A DNA stretch of 64,000 bases from Clytia hemisphaerica (taxonomy: Eukaryota; Cnidaria; Hydrozoa; Leptothecata; Clytiidae). Below the pieces are notes generated by a model. It was not told the DNA's origin. It was given only the letters and a program-made list of their open reading frames with translations, and ran no database searches. The stretch lies in the NCBI GenBank assembly GCA_902728285.1, contig CACVBU010000758.1, positions 1,671,768-1,735,767 of the forward strand, given 5' to 3'. Shown here in pieces: positions 40,879 to 52,940 of this stretch; position 1 is the stretch's first letter, and the number at the start of each line of letters is the position of its first letter. The translations under genes and the position numbers were made by a program.

Positions 40879-41323
40879 ATTTGGAGTACATTAAAAATGA
40901 GACCGGTCTTGGTGAGGTCGTGCTCCTGCCGCTTTCGGACTGGTTAATTGTGCACCTAAAAGCTGAAAATGGCTGAGAAGACCACACGATACAGAATGGT
41001 CCGTGCGGACAAAATGCGAAATAAAGCAGACGATGGTGCGGTCCCACCGTTTGTTTATTTTCTTTTGGTTGCCGTATGAATTTCAGTCTCTAGTTCAAAC
41101 AAGAAAAACAACAACAAAAAAATGTCTGCACCATGACCACACTGGATACCGCACTTATTCTAATGGTACTCTTTAGTGACCAATCAAGTGTGTTTGAAAG
41201 GAATTTTTAGGAAAGATTTTTGGATAATTTCTGGTCAATAAAAAGGTATCATTTTACCGCATGGTAATCATTTCATCGACCTGTCCACACTAAGACCGGT
41301 CTCATTTTTTATGTACTCCAAAT
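40879..41323. mobile_element. TIR element, ATTTGGAGTACAT...GAGACCGGTCTT ends
   Basis: Inverted ends ATTTGGAGTACATTAAAAAT / ATTTTTTATGTACTCCAAAT continuing through GAGACCGGTCTT. 445 bases, with no coding capacity. Confidence 0.75.
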
Positions 41324-41448
41324 CGTTTGGTGGGTCACAATTAGGAGAACCCCGTAAAGGTAATGCAATAAAATAGATGGGAATTAACTAGGCTAAAGTA
41401 TAATGATATAATATTCTTTCTTGGAAGAAACCATACGGTATTATACAG

Positions 41449-41830
41449 TCATAGAGAGTCAAGAGAATCCCTCAATTGCAGTATAATTCAATTGCAATTG
41501 CGCTATAAGCATCGCTTTTACATTTTTTATATACCGCAATTGTAGTATATAAAAGAAACAGAATTCATGATTCAAGGAGAAAACAGGCAATTTTTGTACA
41601 TAATTGATCATATCTTTTTAACGCATAGACAAAATATTTTTTCCGTAGTTCAGATTCTTTTAACAAAGACAAGCTTCTTCTCATATGATTTTTTACAGTC
41701 GATGTTTGTTTATCTTTGTTGACTAGCGGTATAATATCTACCCCTTTTAAGCCTTTGTAGGCTACAGTAACCACAAATGAAAACTACTGCAATTGCAGTA
41801 TACCACAATTGAAGGATTTCACTGACTGAT
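41449..41830. mobile_element. TIR element with CAATTGCAGTATA ends
   Basis: TCCCTCAATTGCAGTATAAT and inverted CAATTGCAGTATACCACAAT with GGATTTCACTGACTG. The small minus-strand open frame inside is not recognised. Confidence 0.5.
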
Positions 41831-42099
41831 ACACCTAATTCTTCATGCAAAAATTACAAGTTTGCAAAAAAACGAAGATCTTTCAAATTCAGTATGTGAA
41901 TAGAGCAGTAAGAAATACAACCTTAGTATTTTCCCTTATTTTGCAAAAGTTATAGGAATGAAAATAAAGGGATATAATGATAATTGAATATCCACTGATG
42001 ATCTGCGGCAAATATCGTAAAGCCAAAATTGCTTCGCCTACTCCTCGCTTGAGAAAATGATTGGTAGATTAATGTTTTTCACCCACGCGGGGGCTCCTG

Positions 42100-42670
42100 G
42101 GGCATTCTACAAGCGTTCTCGTCTCAATCCTCGGACCGCACTAAAATGGCAGACTTAGCTGTGACAGATCATTTTGATGGAAATTGTTGGAATGTTTACA
42201 AGGCTCTTGACAGAAAATCCTTTGTTTTATTGTCCTTGGTTGCTGCACAGACGACTGCAGGCGACTGAGGTTCGATTCGCACTTGCAGTGGATCACTTGA
42301 CAAGTGAATATGAACCTTCACACACCGGGTCAACCCATGCCATGCGAAGAGAATTGGGTACTAGTCAGTTCAAGGTGCTGACGGGGCGCTATCGTCAACT
42401 GCTCTAACATGGGACAGCCATTCGGCCACCATTTCACGAAACCTCCAAAGTCATTAATTAACATAACCACGAATCATAGATAGCAAACAATGTAAATACG
42501 CTACCCTCACCATGTCAAAAGGAACAAATCTTTGCAACAGGAAACGCGTAAATGCGATCGCGCGCATTCGCACAAGCGTCCAAACACAGATATAAAAAGT
42601 CTGTTCTTCCGTGGAAAATTGTGAGGTCTGTTATCGACACTCTGTAACTTAAACATGTCAATCAATCGTG
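42100..42670. promoter_or_regulatory. GC-richer segment, possible divergent promoter
   Basis: Compared with its surroundings this stretch has many CG steps (GCGATCGCGCGCATTCGC at about 42,555). It lies upstream of the PARP start on the minus strand and upstream of a short ATG frame on the plus strand (42,713, ATGGCGTCAAAATCC, donor-like GTGAGT at 42,734). Inference only. Confidence 0.3.
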
Positions 42671-42819
42671 CACAATGGAAAAAAAGTACCTAGAGAAAAA
42701 CCACACAAAAAATGGCGTCAAAATCCAAGCAGTGTGAGTGTGATTAAATTGTTAATTACTTCTTCGAATTGTACTTTTAAAATGCTTTAAAAATACATTT
42801 GGTTTTGATTATGGGATGG

Positions 42820-43270
42820 TGAAAGTTTGATTGATAAACTTGGTTGAAGTATCAAAACAAACTTGTCAAAGAGATTTAAACAGTAAGTGAAAATACAGTC
42901 CAAAAATCAACCATCCCAAGATTTGACCAATCGTGCCAAGTTATAGCAGTTGACGACAATTGAAAGCGTCTATAGTTGCGAAAATGGGCCCCAAAGCCTC
43001 CTGCGATAAACCAAATAAAAATAGAAATTGCCGTTATTAATTTTGTTAGATCAAACATATCGATGTTTGTAATAGCCTGGGTATCCAGACTCAAAAATTC
43101 AGAAAAAAATCTCTTACCTCAACATACAAAGTTTCTAACATTATAGAGTCTGGTGCAACTAAAAAAGTCTGGTACAGTTTGTTTGATACCGTCCACTGCT
43201 CTAACTTGGGACTGATGTCTGACAAAACATGGGACGGCAATTCGGCCACTATTTCACCGGACCTCCAAAG
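42820..43270. repeat. Diverged repeats shared with 42,400 and 44,690
   Basis: TTGATTGATAAACTTGGT with GTCAAAGAGATTTAAA recurs at 44,714-44,772. ATGGGACGGCAATTCGGCCA at 43,230 matches 42,410-42,430. Repeat nest. Confidence 0.55.
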
Positions 43271-43578
43271 TAATTTGATTTGAGTTAATGCAACGGGGTA
43301 TTAAAAAATACATGATTTCTCTTTCGTACCGAGTAAGCTTTTAAATCAAAATATGAATAAAATCCGTAGTGCAACACATGCCAATGTCTGGAACGAAAAA
43401 GACCAAACTAGTGACAAAACGATGGAGCGTTTGACGTCACTCGCGCAGCAAGTTACACATTCGTTAATTTGTTAATCTCATCGAGTGATAGGTGGTTAGG
43501 CGGCGGCACTTCTCTAATTCTCCAATCGGCGTCTGGTCATTTTGAATGAAAACAAAAAAGTTAAAAAGGGCGCGCTAT

Positions 43579-45126
43579 CAGTTAGTCACACTAGGAAATC
43601 AAGGTTTCAGAAAAAACAACATCAGTCATCTACAGGATGTATTTGCAACAACAAGGATAAGAGTTACCTGAATCAAGTTTGCAAGACAATTAATTAAAAT
43701 TTGAAAATTTGAAACAAAATATAACGTGCAGCCAGAATCAATCAACCAACCAAAATTTGTCAATTCCCGAGACAGCGCTTCGATTTTTTAGGCCTTGTTT
43801 ATACGCTAAAGTAAAAACAATTCTGCACATGTAAATGGGTTAGTGTTTGAGGTCCGGCAAAATTTCCGGGAAATAGCCTATCCGGCAGTGCGCGGATCTA
43901 GGCGGGTTCCGTCTCCCCCGTAGATCTTTTTCATGGGAAGTTGATCTTCTTATTTTAGTTCTCAAGGTTGGCTTGACTGACATTTTTTCATCTATGGCTC
44001 AAAGTTTAGGCAATTTCTCATAGTTTTTGAGAATGTTAATTTCATTAAAAAGCGCCGGGTTATTTTTTCATGAATCCCTTTAACAGTCAGGAAAAATTGC
44101 CTTATTAGGAGACACCTCCTGATTAGGAGACGTCTCCTGATTAGGAGACATGTAGGTCGCTTGATTAGGAGACCCGTCTCCTAATAAGGAGACATAAAAC
44201 TTTGATCTCAATTTTAAGGGCTTTAGGCTTTTCCGCGCATTTTGAAACTAGTTTTAATGGAAAGTGCAGCCTCGAATTGGTAAAGTTTTAAAAAAATTAT
44301 CAAAATTTCTCGGTGCAATCGATCACAATCCTAATATAAAGCACTACAAGGAAGCCCCTCTTGATTTTTTTTCATGTCCGCCATTTTTCTTTTTGAGACG
44401 TATTTGTTCAGAAGACAGATTCTTACTTCTGATTGGTTCTTATGGATTATTAGAATTGTGATTGATTCCACCGGTGGATTTTTCTGAAAATCACCATATG
44501 GAATCAATTTTTTGTGCTCTTTCCAATGGGAGCAACAAAATTATGCGCAGTTTCTTCGTTCACAAGATAATTACACCTGTCTCCTAATTAGGAGACGTGA
44601 ACCTCCTGATTAGGAGTTTGCAGCATTAATCTTTTATACGCATTTCGGCAGGACACTAGTGTGACTAACTGGCTATCAGTGAAAGGTTATCGTGACATGT
44701 TATGACAGAAAGTATGATTGATAAACTTGGTGGAGTTATCAAAACAAATTTGTTGTCAAAGAGATTTAAAAGTAAGTGAAAATACAGATCAACAGTCCCA
44801 TCATGTTTCAACCAATACTGCCTGTGAGTGATCCCTTGTTGACAGACCTCACACACTGACCCATTTACATGTGCGGAATTATTTTTACTTTAGCGTATAA
44901 ACAAGGCCTTAAAAATCGAAGCGCTGTCTCTGGAATTGAATGACAAAATTTTGGTTGGTTCATATTCTGGCTGCTGCACGTTCGCAATCTGTCATTTTGT
45001 CTCATTTTAAGTTTTCAAGTTTTAATTGATTGTCTTGGGATCTTGAACTTGATTCAGGTAACTCTCATCCTTTAGATGACTGATGTTGTTTTTTCTGAAA
45101 GCTTGATTTCCTAGTGTGACTAACTG
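43579..45126. mobile_element. Element with long (about 300-base) inverted ends
   Basis: CAGTTAGTCACACTAGGAAA to TTTCCTAGTGTGACTAACTG. The inverted similarity extends inward past TTTATACGCTAAAGT. A third GTGTGACTAACTGG end at 44,662 suggests a composite. Several CTCCTGATTAGGAGAC palindromes lie within (44,100-44,190 and 44,580-44,620). Confidence 0.7.
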
Positions 45127-46134
45127 CCAGGCAGACACACATAATTAACTTACCATAAAACCTCTTTTACAAACTCAAAAAACTTTCAAATCTACTCTAA
45201 ACTACATCAAAACATTAGTCACATTTATAAAGGCTCCTTTCCAGTAGCCATTTTGTTTAGAATGAACATTTTAATTTGTTTATCTTTTTTTGCAATGTCC
45301 GCTTTTTCAATAAATTATGCACGTGCATAGAAAAATGTGAAAAATCCCACAGAAATTCTGATCAGTGACTTGGCACATAGGCCAATTAGATGCACTTGCA
45401 TATGCAGGGACAAATATCCCTGCAGGCGAGTTAGTTGGACCAGTAAACCAGAGACAAGATTATCTAAAAAACTAGACGGTGAAATAGTTTAAGGTCTGGG
45501 ATATCCTAACCTGATAACAGATGTTCATAATTTTCTTACCCGCACGGTAAACCTCTACCAGTGGATACCCCTTAAAACCTACAAAAAAAAGTGGTACGCT
45601 GCTACACCAGATAGAGATAAGCTACATAGCTGAAACTCTTTTTAGTGAAAGTCTATTGTATATGATCCTCTTCCCTGGCCATGGTTTTAGGTTTAAACAA
45701 TTTGTTTATTTTTTTTAGCAATTCTAAAAAGAGCAAAATATTATGTCTTCTACCCCTTAAACCCACAAAACAGTTTTTCGTTAATAAATTTTCATCAAAA
45801 AGTTATTTTGACCTCAATTTTTTTCAAGATTCTTTCAAGTAATGTTTGTTATATAGTTTTGGCTCAATTTAGTAATTGTATTTGTTTTAAGGCACCCAAA
45901 AATTCAAAAAAACCCTTAAAAACTACACTCTTACCCCTTTAAAAACTACAAATTGTCACAGGCGTTTATGACTCACGTAGTAAAGATGTTGGATTTTGGT
46001 TGGAAAATTTCCTTTATGTAGTTCATTAACATGCTAGGATTTCATTGCTAAGTGGATAGTTAAATTTTTAAGGAATTTATGCCCATTTTACATTTATATG
46101 TATGTTTATTTAGGAAAAAAATACATAAATTACA

Positions 46135-46557
46135 ATGGTTAAACCAGAATTCAAATTACAAGTTAAGAAAAGGCTGTTAGGTGTATCTGGCAAGCCCAAT
46201 TGTAAAGCAGAGGCTATTGTAAAGAGAAAGAATATAAATCAGAAGGAACTTCAAATAGAGGAGGCAGTCAACTGGTGCAAAGAAAATAGGAGAAAAGGTC
46301 ATTCAGCATTGAAAACTGGCATGTTTCCTCTGATTAAAGACAGAAGCACCATTGATCGCCGCCTGAACGGAAACAAAGTGAACAGCAAAAAAGAGCATCT
46401 TCGGGTTTTGACACCAGCTGAAGAAAGATCAAGTCGAGTTTGTGTGAAAAACAAAAACAGATGTCATCAAGGGGTATCCAGAAAAGAAGTGACGACGCTC
46501 ATCCAAACAACCAACAACCCCTACATCCATGTCCAAACTTGCAAAATCAAAACATAA
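46135..46557 (+). pseudogene. Transposase N-terminal remnant (helix-turn-helix type)
   Basis: 140-codon frame after AATTACAATGG. EEAVNWCKENRRKGHSALK and KDRSTIDRRLNG look like a pipsqueak-type helix-turn-helix. EERSSRVCVKNKNRCHQGVS is like the stretch before the DDE core of HTH-psq transposases. The DDE core is absent, so this is an internally deleted copy. Assignment is by resemblance only. Confidence 0.5.
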
Positions 46558-46759
46558 ATATGGAACTGCAGAGTATTGGAAGTTTATGTGCACGCAATAT
46601 CAGGAAATTCTCAAGGATGGATATGAAAGAGGCTTGCAATTAGAAAAAATTCCTGGACTTCTGACTGTTAAGAGGGTTAAGCCCAAGGAGTTAAATAAAA
46701 TAAAAAATACTCGAGTTACCAATGTTCATGGCTCAATGGAAGCTCAAGATATAAATTGA
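46529..46759 (+). pseudogene. Transposon ORF remnant, middle part, frameshifted
   Basis: Frame with KYGTAEYWKFMCTQYQEIL and LLTVKRVKPKELNKIKN. Follows the first frame in another phase, so there is a frameshift or deletion between them. Function not recognised. Confidence 0.45.
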
Positions 46760-47574
46760 GCAAGGTTGAAGCTATTGAGAAGGAAAAGAAGGAGAGGAAA
46801 GCACAAAAGGAGGAGAGGCATCAACAGAGAAATAATCAAAAGGAACTGTTTTTCAAATGCATAACAAAGTCCATGTGTAAAGGTGTTTGTGCGGCTATTG
46901 GGCTAAAGCAATGCCCAGTCTGCAGTGAGGTTAAGAAGTCTGTTTGCGGTAAAGCAGCCTGTCATATCAATGGGTTGAAACCAGTCATGATCTTAGTTAA
47001 CTCAAAGTCAAAGACTGGTGATTATGATGATTATGATGATTATGATGATGATGCTTATGATGATTTTGATGATGGTGATGAAGAGAGTGAATGTGAAGGG
47101 GACGAAGGTGACAAAATTAATGAAGACGAGGGAAATGAATCAGAATAGGAGAGTGCTTCTAATGTGAATGAAAGAAAAGTGAAGACACCATCTGACAAAT
47201 TGCTTCAAACGTGGTATAGCCTTTCTCCACCAACAAAGGAGAACGATATTGTCGGGAAGTGGTTTGCAGGGATATGGGAAACCAAGAAAAGCAGGAAATT
47301 ATGTATTGGGCGGTTAATTAAACGCTTTCTGGATGATGAAAATGGCAAAGTGACTGCAATCGAATTAAGCTGTTTAAAGCCAAGGGTTGGTTTGACCACA
47401 GTCATGGAGGAAACTCCCTCCCACCTCCCTGATATTGCAATCTTCAAGGTTGAGAATATTATTGATGGTCCAATCAGAGCTTCGCCATTAAGAGGAAAAA
47501 AATGGGACATTCAAGATTACTGTATGACTCTATTTTTTCTTATTTCCAGGATGTTTCAAAGCTTGATAGATTAG
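46756..47574 (+). pseudogene. Transposon ORF remnant, C-terminal part with in-frame TAG
   Basis: A basic coiled segment (KEKKERKAQKEERHQQRNNQ) leads to a cysteine cluster (LKQCPVCSEVKKSVCGKAAC). A repeated Asp-Asp-Tyr acidic tract follows. After a single TAG at 47,146 in the same frame comes a WFAGIWETKK...CLKP segment resembling small Tudor/chromo-like domains. Degenerate. Confidence 0.5.
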
Positions 47575-48644
47575 CTTTGAAGAACATGTCATTTTAGTTT
47601 CAAGTGATTTTTCTAGATTATGGAAATGTTTGCTCTGTTGTGTTTTTTTACAATTTTCCATTTATCAAGTTAAAATTGTGTTACACTTTTTATTGTTGAC
47701 TTAACTTTCCGTATAAAGGTTTCCAAACTTGGTACCCCTTAAATCCTACAAAAATCTGTCACAACTTTAAAGGCGGTTTATTTTTGTTAGTGAATATATT
47801 TCAAAAAAACTATTTTATTTTCAGATGCATGTATATTATAGGTATTTAAAAAGTATGGGTTGTATGGACTTAGTCTCAAGTGCCTTTCCAGCAAACCAGA
47901 AAAACACGATTTTTGCAACTAAAATAAATGGCATATTTTTCTAAACAGCCCTTTTTCTACATTTTGGTAATATAGAAAGCAGCTATTTTTGGTATTTTCT
48001 GAAAGGTTATTCATAAGAGGCCTCAAAAAGTTGCATTACAGAACTTCTCGTCAATCCAGAAATTTTGTAAGGCATTAAATACAACTTTGTGGGTTTTAAG
48101 GGGTATGTGTTTTTAAGGGGTATCCACTGGTAAAGGCGCTTGAAAATTATACATCTGAGGAAAATTAGTCCTCCCGCGGAAAATTCTACAAAAAGAATCT
48201 TGTTGTGCGCCGGAAAAATAAAAACTGATACGGCGCCCTATTCACAAACACAATCGCGCAACTTTGTTGTCATTCCTAGTCCTTTTAGACGAACGCGGTC
48301 CTTATAATTTCGAGATTGCATATTCGCCAGATTGTTTGTTTTCACACATCCCTTTAGAGCTTCAGCGTGGTGTGCAGAAAACAATCACAATCTGATCTCA
48401 GGTTAGGATATCCAGGCTATGTTTGTAATGTAATTGCACTTTATAGTTTTGATTTGACCATTGAAGAATCATATTCTGGTTTTCATGTTATTAGATACTG
48501 TTTTAGAGCTTTAGACCTAGCCTAATATGCCTGTGTTTTGCTTTATTCTAGTGTGAAGTCTTTTCAGGTGTTCTTTATTCCTACTTTTAACTTGTTTGTT
48601 TATCAATGATGACAGTATAGATAGATTGTCACCTTCGCTTAAAG

Positions 48645-49339
48645 CCAGGACGGTGTCAATCGAACAACTTTGAACAAAAATCGCAATCGAACCAATCGAA
48701 TGTAATCAAACGCGATCGAATATTGCGATTCGGTTGTCGAACGTAATCGAATCTCAATCGAACAGCCGATTCCTGGGTAATATTCGATTGTGTTCGATTG
48801 CGTTCGAGTAACGTTAGATTGGTTCGATTAATAGTTGACTATGTTCCATTGGTTCGATTACGATTATGATCGATGAGTTTGATTGCAATTAAATTAAATT
48901 GGATCACTCTGTTAGAGCTTTTTAGCATGAGCGGCCCAGCGCTTATTAAAGTATTGTACAAAAGCAAATAAAATCAGGACCCTGCCGCCGCACCGGACTG
49001 TCTGGTGTATTGGTCCGGTGGCAAAAAGTATCTTTTCCCTACACCGGACGCAATAAGTCCGGTGTCAGTCCGGTGTTGCATACAGGGAATTTTGGACGCC
49101 GGACATTATGAAACAAAAAATTCCGGTGTTTCGATTGTCCGGTGGAAAAAAATATCCTTCTCCGACACCGGCCATCCGACTTCCTTATGTCTGGTGGTAA
49201 AAAAAATCCTCATTTTACACTGGACTTTTGTGTGTCCGGTGTTTGTTCGACAATCGAATTGCAATTATTCGATTGTGTTCAATTCAATTATTGCGTTCAA
49301 TTGATTTGGCGTTCGATTCGTTCGATTGACACTGTCTGG
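48645..49339. mobile_element. TIR element with TTCGATTG units, host of an inner insert
   Basis: CCAGGACGGTGTCAATCGAA to TTCGATTGACACTGTCTGG. Inner arrays of ATTCGATTGTGTTCGATTG. It is interrupted by a CCGGTG-type element from about 48,972 to 49,245. Confidence 0.65.
48972..49245. mobile_element. CCGGTG-rich element, short copy
   Basis: AGGACCCTGCCGCCGCACCG start, then TTGCATACAGGGAATTTTGG and CCGGACATTATGAAAC, all shared with 49,345-49,560. Confidence 0.65.
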
Positions 49340-49342
49340 TCA

Positions 49343-50664
49343 CAGGACCCTGCTGACGCACCTGACTGTCCGGTGTATTTGTACGGTGGCAAAAAGTATC
49401 CTTTCGCTACACCGGACGCAATAAGTCCGGTGTTGCATACAGGGAATTTTGGACGCCGGACATTTATGAAACAAAAAATTAGGAAACACCGGACTGGTCA
49501 TGTCTGGTGTTTTGATTGTACGGTGGGAAAAATATCTTTCTCCGACACCGGACATCCGACTTCCTTAACAGTGAGGATCTTATCGCGATTCTCAGATTTA
49601 CGGAAAACACCAACTTTTTGCTGATTTTTGCCTCGATTGCCCAAAACCTGTAACCTTTTTAGCTTGAGGGAAGAAAAAAATTAGAGTTTTTGGCTTTGCC
49701 AAAAAAACGCCTAGTCAAAATTTTTTCATTTTCGCAGGATCCATTCCCAACCTCAAAATACATCTTTTTGTCTAGGGGTTTGTTTGGCAAATTCTTCCTT
49801 CAAAGAATATCGATCACTTTCGTTTTCCCCTGAAGACCGCGAGAGAAAAAATATTAGGGCCCGCGCTCTAGGCGGGCGGCCTAGACTCGCTTTCGTTTTG
49901 TATAATTTTATAATGACGTATAAAAGGTAGCGTAATTCATGCAAAAATAATATGATAATCTTTTTGTTTTTTATTTTCAGGTATGCCGCCAAACATTGAC
50001 GTCATCGTGTATGGATTTAGCATGAACAATAGGACCGACAGACTTGACAAAAGGAGAATCTTACGATGAGGGCGTTTTGTCTCCGCCTGATATCACGCCC
50101 ACAGAAGACGCTGTTCAAAAAGCGGGGGTAAAAATAGTAAGTAATAGCTTTTGTAAGTGTTTATTTTGCGAAATATATAACCATTTTCTAATATGGTCTA
50201 CAAACTAGCATTTCTAGAATTTTGATAATGAAAACTTAAATATATAATGAAGAAAAAAACAAACCATAATTCAATTTTATTTATAAGTTTAACCCCGGAA
50301 AAATTATGTATTACCTATTACATAACTTTACATTTCCCGACTCGCTAACTCCCAGAGGAATTCCGATTGTAAACCCGATTGGTTAATTTCGGAACATCTT
50401 CATAATGGCAGATAATTTAGAAGTGTCTAGTAAAAAGGTTGTGTGAATTTTCAGATGTCAGTGGTAATTTTGTTGGTTGATGGCTTGTTGAATCTGGGAA
50501 GAAAAAAGTAAACAGGTATAGCTTTTTCTAACCAAGGATCTGAAGGATTCGAGCCACACTGCTTAAGTCCGGTGTAGAAATTGTCCGGTGATAAAAAAAT
50601 TCTCATTTTACACCGGACTTTCGCGTGTCCGGTGTTCGTTAAGTCTGGTGCGTCGGCAGGGTCC
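49343..50664. mobile_element. hAT-like non-autonomous element, TCTGGTCA duplication
   Basis: Ends (CA)GGACCCTGCTGACGCACC and GGTGCGTCGGCAGGGTCC. TCTGGTCA is repeated at 49,335-49,342 and 50,665-50,672, an 8-base duplication as in hAT elements. CCGGTG/CACCGGAC motifs cluster near both ends. No hAT transposase is seen. Confidence 0.72.
49981..50136 (+). other. Exon-like segment inside the hAT-like element
   Basis: TTTATTTTCAG precedes it and AAAATA|GTAAGT follows. One frame reads MPPNIDVIVYGFSMNN and then stops. Another reads TDLTKGESYDEGVLSPPD to the donor. It could be a captured or decayed gene exon. I do not recognise it. Confidence 0.3.
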
Positions 50665-50669
50665 TCTGG

Positions 50670-51320
50670 TCAATGGTTAAAGGTCTATTCAATCAATTTG
50701 AAATTACACAAGGTTGTTTAAAAAAAGGCTTGCAACTAGCAGACTGGCAGTGTACAAGAGAAGAGTAAAAACAAAATAATAGGATGAATAGCTAACCTTG
50801 TGTTTGTGTTGCTCTTGTAGTTCGCTTCCTTCCTTCTATATATTGTATTTGTCATCTGTACCTAATTCTTTCAACGCTAAACTAGAATGTTTGAATTCGA
50901 TATGAGGGATTGCTTTTATAGAAACCTGAAACTTTGCAGCAACCACCCACAATCTTTCCTTTTTTTCATTCATTGCACATTGGCTGGACACTGGCTCAAC
51001 AATAATTTGAAAAAAATCTGAATCGTGTGATTGTTTTGATTTTGCAAAAGATTATGAAAATCAAGCTGACGTCGACAAAATCGAAAAATCTTTCCCGGGA
51101 TTGCGCCACAACGCTTCGTATTTTGCTTTTCTCAGCAAAAAAAAATTCTTGATTTTCTCACCAGAAACGGCTGCATAATACGAGGAATGTGAGCAGCAGG
51201 GGTAGCCACCAACGGAATTATCTGCTGTTCTTTTTTTCCCAGGAGCGATGAGAGAGCTTTAGAGGGTTAAATCCAGGAGGGGGCTTTCTAAACACCTTGA
51301 TAAAATCTAGGATAGGACGG
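50670..51320. other. Intergenic, no gene recognised
   Basis: AT-rich DNA with short open frames only. Nothing resembling VPS33B or PARP exons on either strand. Confidence 0.35.
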
Positions 51321-51327
51321 AGGATAG

Positions 51328-51598
51328 CCCGGGGGGGGGTACTACCCTTGTCGATCGCCGACGGGGGTGCTCCGCTGACGCTCGAAAAAAGTGACCCTGA
51401 ATGGGACTGAAATTCCAAAATTTTCTCAAATTTTCTACTTTTTCCCCAAATTTTCCAAAAATAGGCACCCTACGGGGGACTGATTTTTCTATTTTGGTGT
51501 TTTGGCGACCCTACCTGGGACTCGTGGAGGTCAAAAAATGGTACCCTGACCAGCGGAGCATCCCCGTAACCCATCTTGCCCTAGTACCCCCCCCCGGG
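51328..51598. mobile_element. Poly-G/poly-C bounded MITE, GACCCTGAATGGGACT type
   Basis: GCCCGGGGGGGGGTACTACC to CCTAGTACCCCCCCCCGGG. Inverted GGGGTGCTCCGCTGACGC / GACCAGCGGAGCATCCCC inside. CAAATTTTC units in the middle. A close copy is at 61,055-61,360. Confidence 0.75.
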
Positions 51599-51599
51599 A

Positions 51600-52869
51600 G
51601 GATAGATATGTGTAAAGGTTAGCAACTTAGTTTTGTGAATACGGAGCGAAGGACAAGCTCGCAATGTATGGGCAAGCGAAATCGTAATGTTATGTAATGT
51701 TTATGACGTCATAATACAGGTTTTTGGGCTATAACTTCTTATAGCCTCAACCTAAAATTTTTATACACATATCACGTGTTGATCTACATCACAAGCGCTT
51801 CTTTCCAGCTATGTTTGACATTTTGAAAGTGAGTGGAACTGGTTCACTTTTTCTTTGGACATGCCGTAACTCACTTGAGTAGGGATTCAGTGGTAGATTC
51901 TCGCGAAATTTTATTTAGCGAAAACATTTAGTAGGTTGGGAACTTTTTGTCGAAGGGGGAAAGAAAGCACAGTTACAAATTTATTTTTCTCATACTTACT
52001 TCACTTTATCTTGTTGTGCCCTTTCTTATTTTCATCACTTTGAAAAAATAATTTCTACCTACTATGTACAATTCATAATTTTTTTACAAAATAGAAAATT
52101 TGAAAAATCGTTTCATTAGAAAAAACTAAACGTAAAAAAGCAAGAACTGAACCTTATTTCGTGTATCTTGTTCACTTTGAACGGACAGTGGGAGTGAGAG
52201 CGATTGGCAGCGAATGAATTTCTTCATCTTTCTTATTTTATTGGTTAACACTACAAACCTGTCAGTTCATGTGGATAAATTGAGACTGTGATGGTGGTGG
52301 CTCGCATTGATATTTATTAAGAATTTAAAACTATCGTAAACAGTTTGTTACTTAAGTTGAGAAAATACTCCTAAAAGTTTAAATTGTTCATGGCATGATA
52401 TACTCAGAAGTAAAAATTATTATCTCCACCACATCTCCAAGTGAATACGAAATCGAATTCGTACATATTTTCTAATTCTCATTGATCACCCAAAAGCTCC
52501 ATAAAACGGTAACAATAAATGTTCAAATAACATTCATCTTAAGGTCCATATAGCAAACGCATGTTTGTATCAAAAGGTCTATGATTAAAATATAACTTCA
52601 TCACACAGATTCCAAAGTTATTCGTGATACTTGCTAAAGTCTTGGTCAGATATCATTTTTGAATATCCAGTACGATAAAAAACTTCTTGGTGTGAACCTC
52701 AGTAAGTTGGCAAGTATACTAAAATGACATCAAACCAGTATACTAAAATGACGGTTAATCTTTTCTCCGCTGTCCCTTCTTATAGTCGTAAAGCCATCTC
52801 AACTTGTCACCACCGTCTCCGTGTTTCCATCGTAACGTAGTCTTCATCATCGTGGAATCAATAACGTTC
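51600..52869. other. Intergenic and VPS33B 3' UTR
   Basis: Right part (about 52,310-52,869) is probably the VPS33B 3' UTR, with a minus-strand AATAAA at 52,313-52,318. The left part shows no gene. ACTAAAATGAC is repeated in tandem near 52,718 and 52,741. Confidence 0.35.
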
Positions 52870-52940
52870 TCACACGAGAAAAGATTGTAGGAACTCTTCG
52901 CCAGTCACAATGGCCGTCGTTAGAATAATGAAACGATATC
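52870..52940 (-). CDS. VPS33B: VPS33B last coding exon (YRFIILTTAIVTG, stop)
   Basis: Completes the protein with YRFIILTTAIVTG and ends QSFLV then TGA. The intron before it is about 2.3 kb and contains MITEs. Another frame through the same bases is also open, but phase and family match choose this one. Confidence 0.87.

Larger units (their letters stand above)
45496..48417 (+). mobile_element. Decayed DNA transposon with inverted ends and subterminal repeats
   Basis: Ends CTGGGATATCCTAACCTGAT and, inverted, CTGATCTCAGGTTAGGATAT then CCAGG. The motif ACCCCTTAAAACC(T)ACAAA occurs at 45,570, 45,752, 45,915, 45,938 and 47,731 and inverted at 48,090 and 48,112. This is like binding sites for a transposase. 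The coding remnants are listed separately. Confidence 0.72.
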
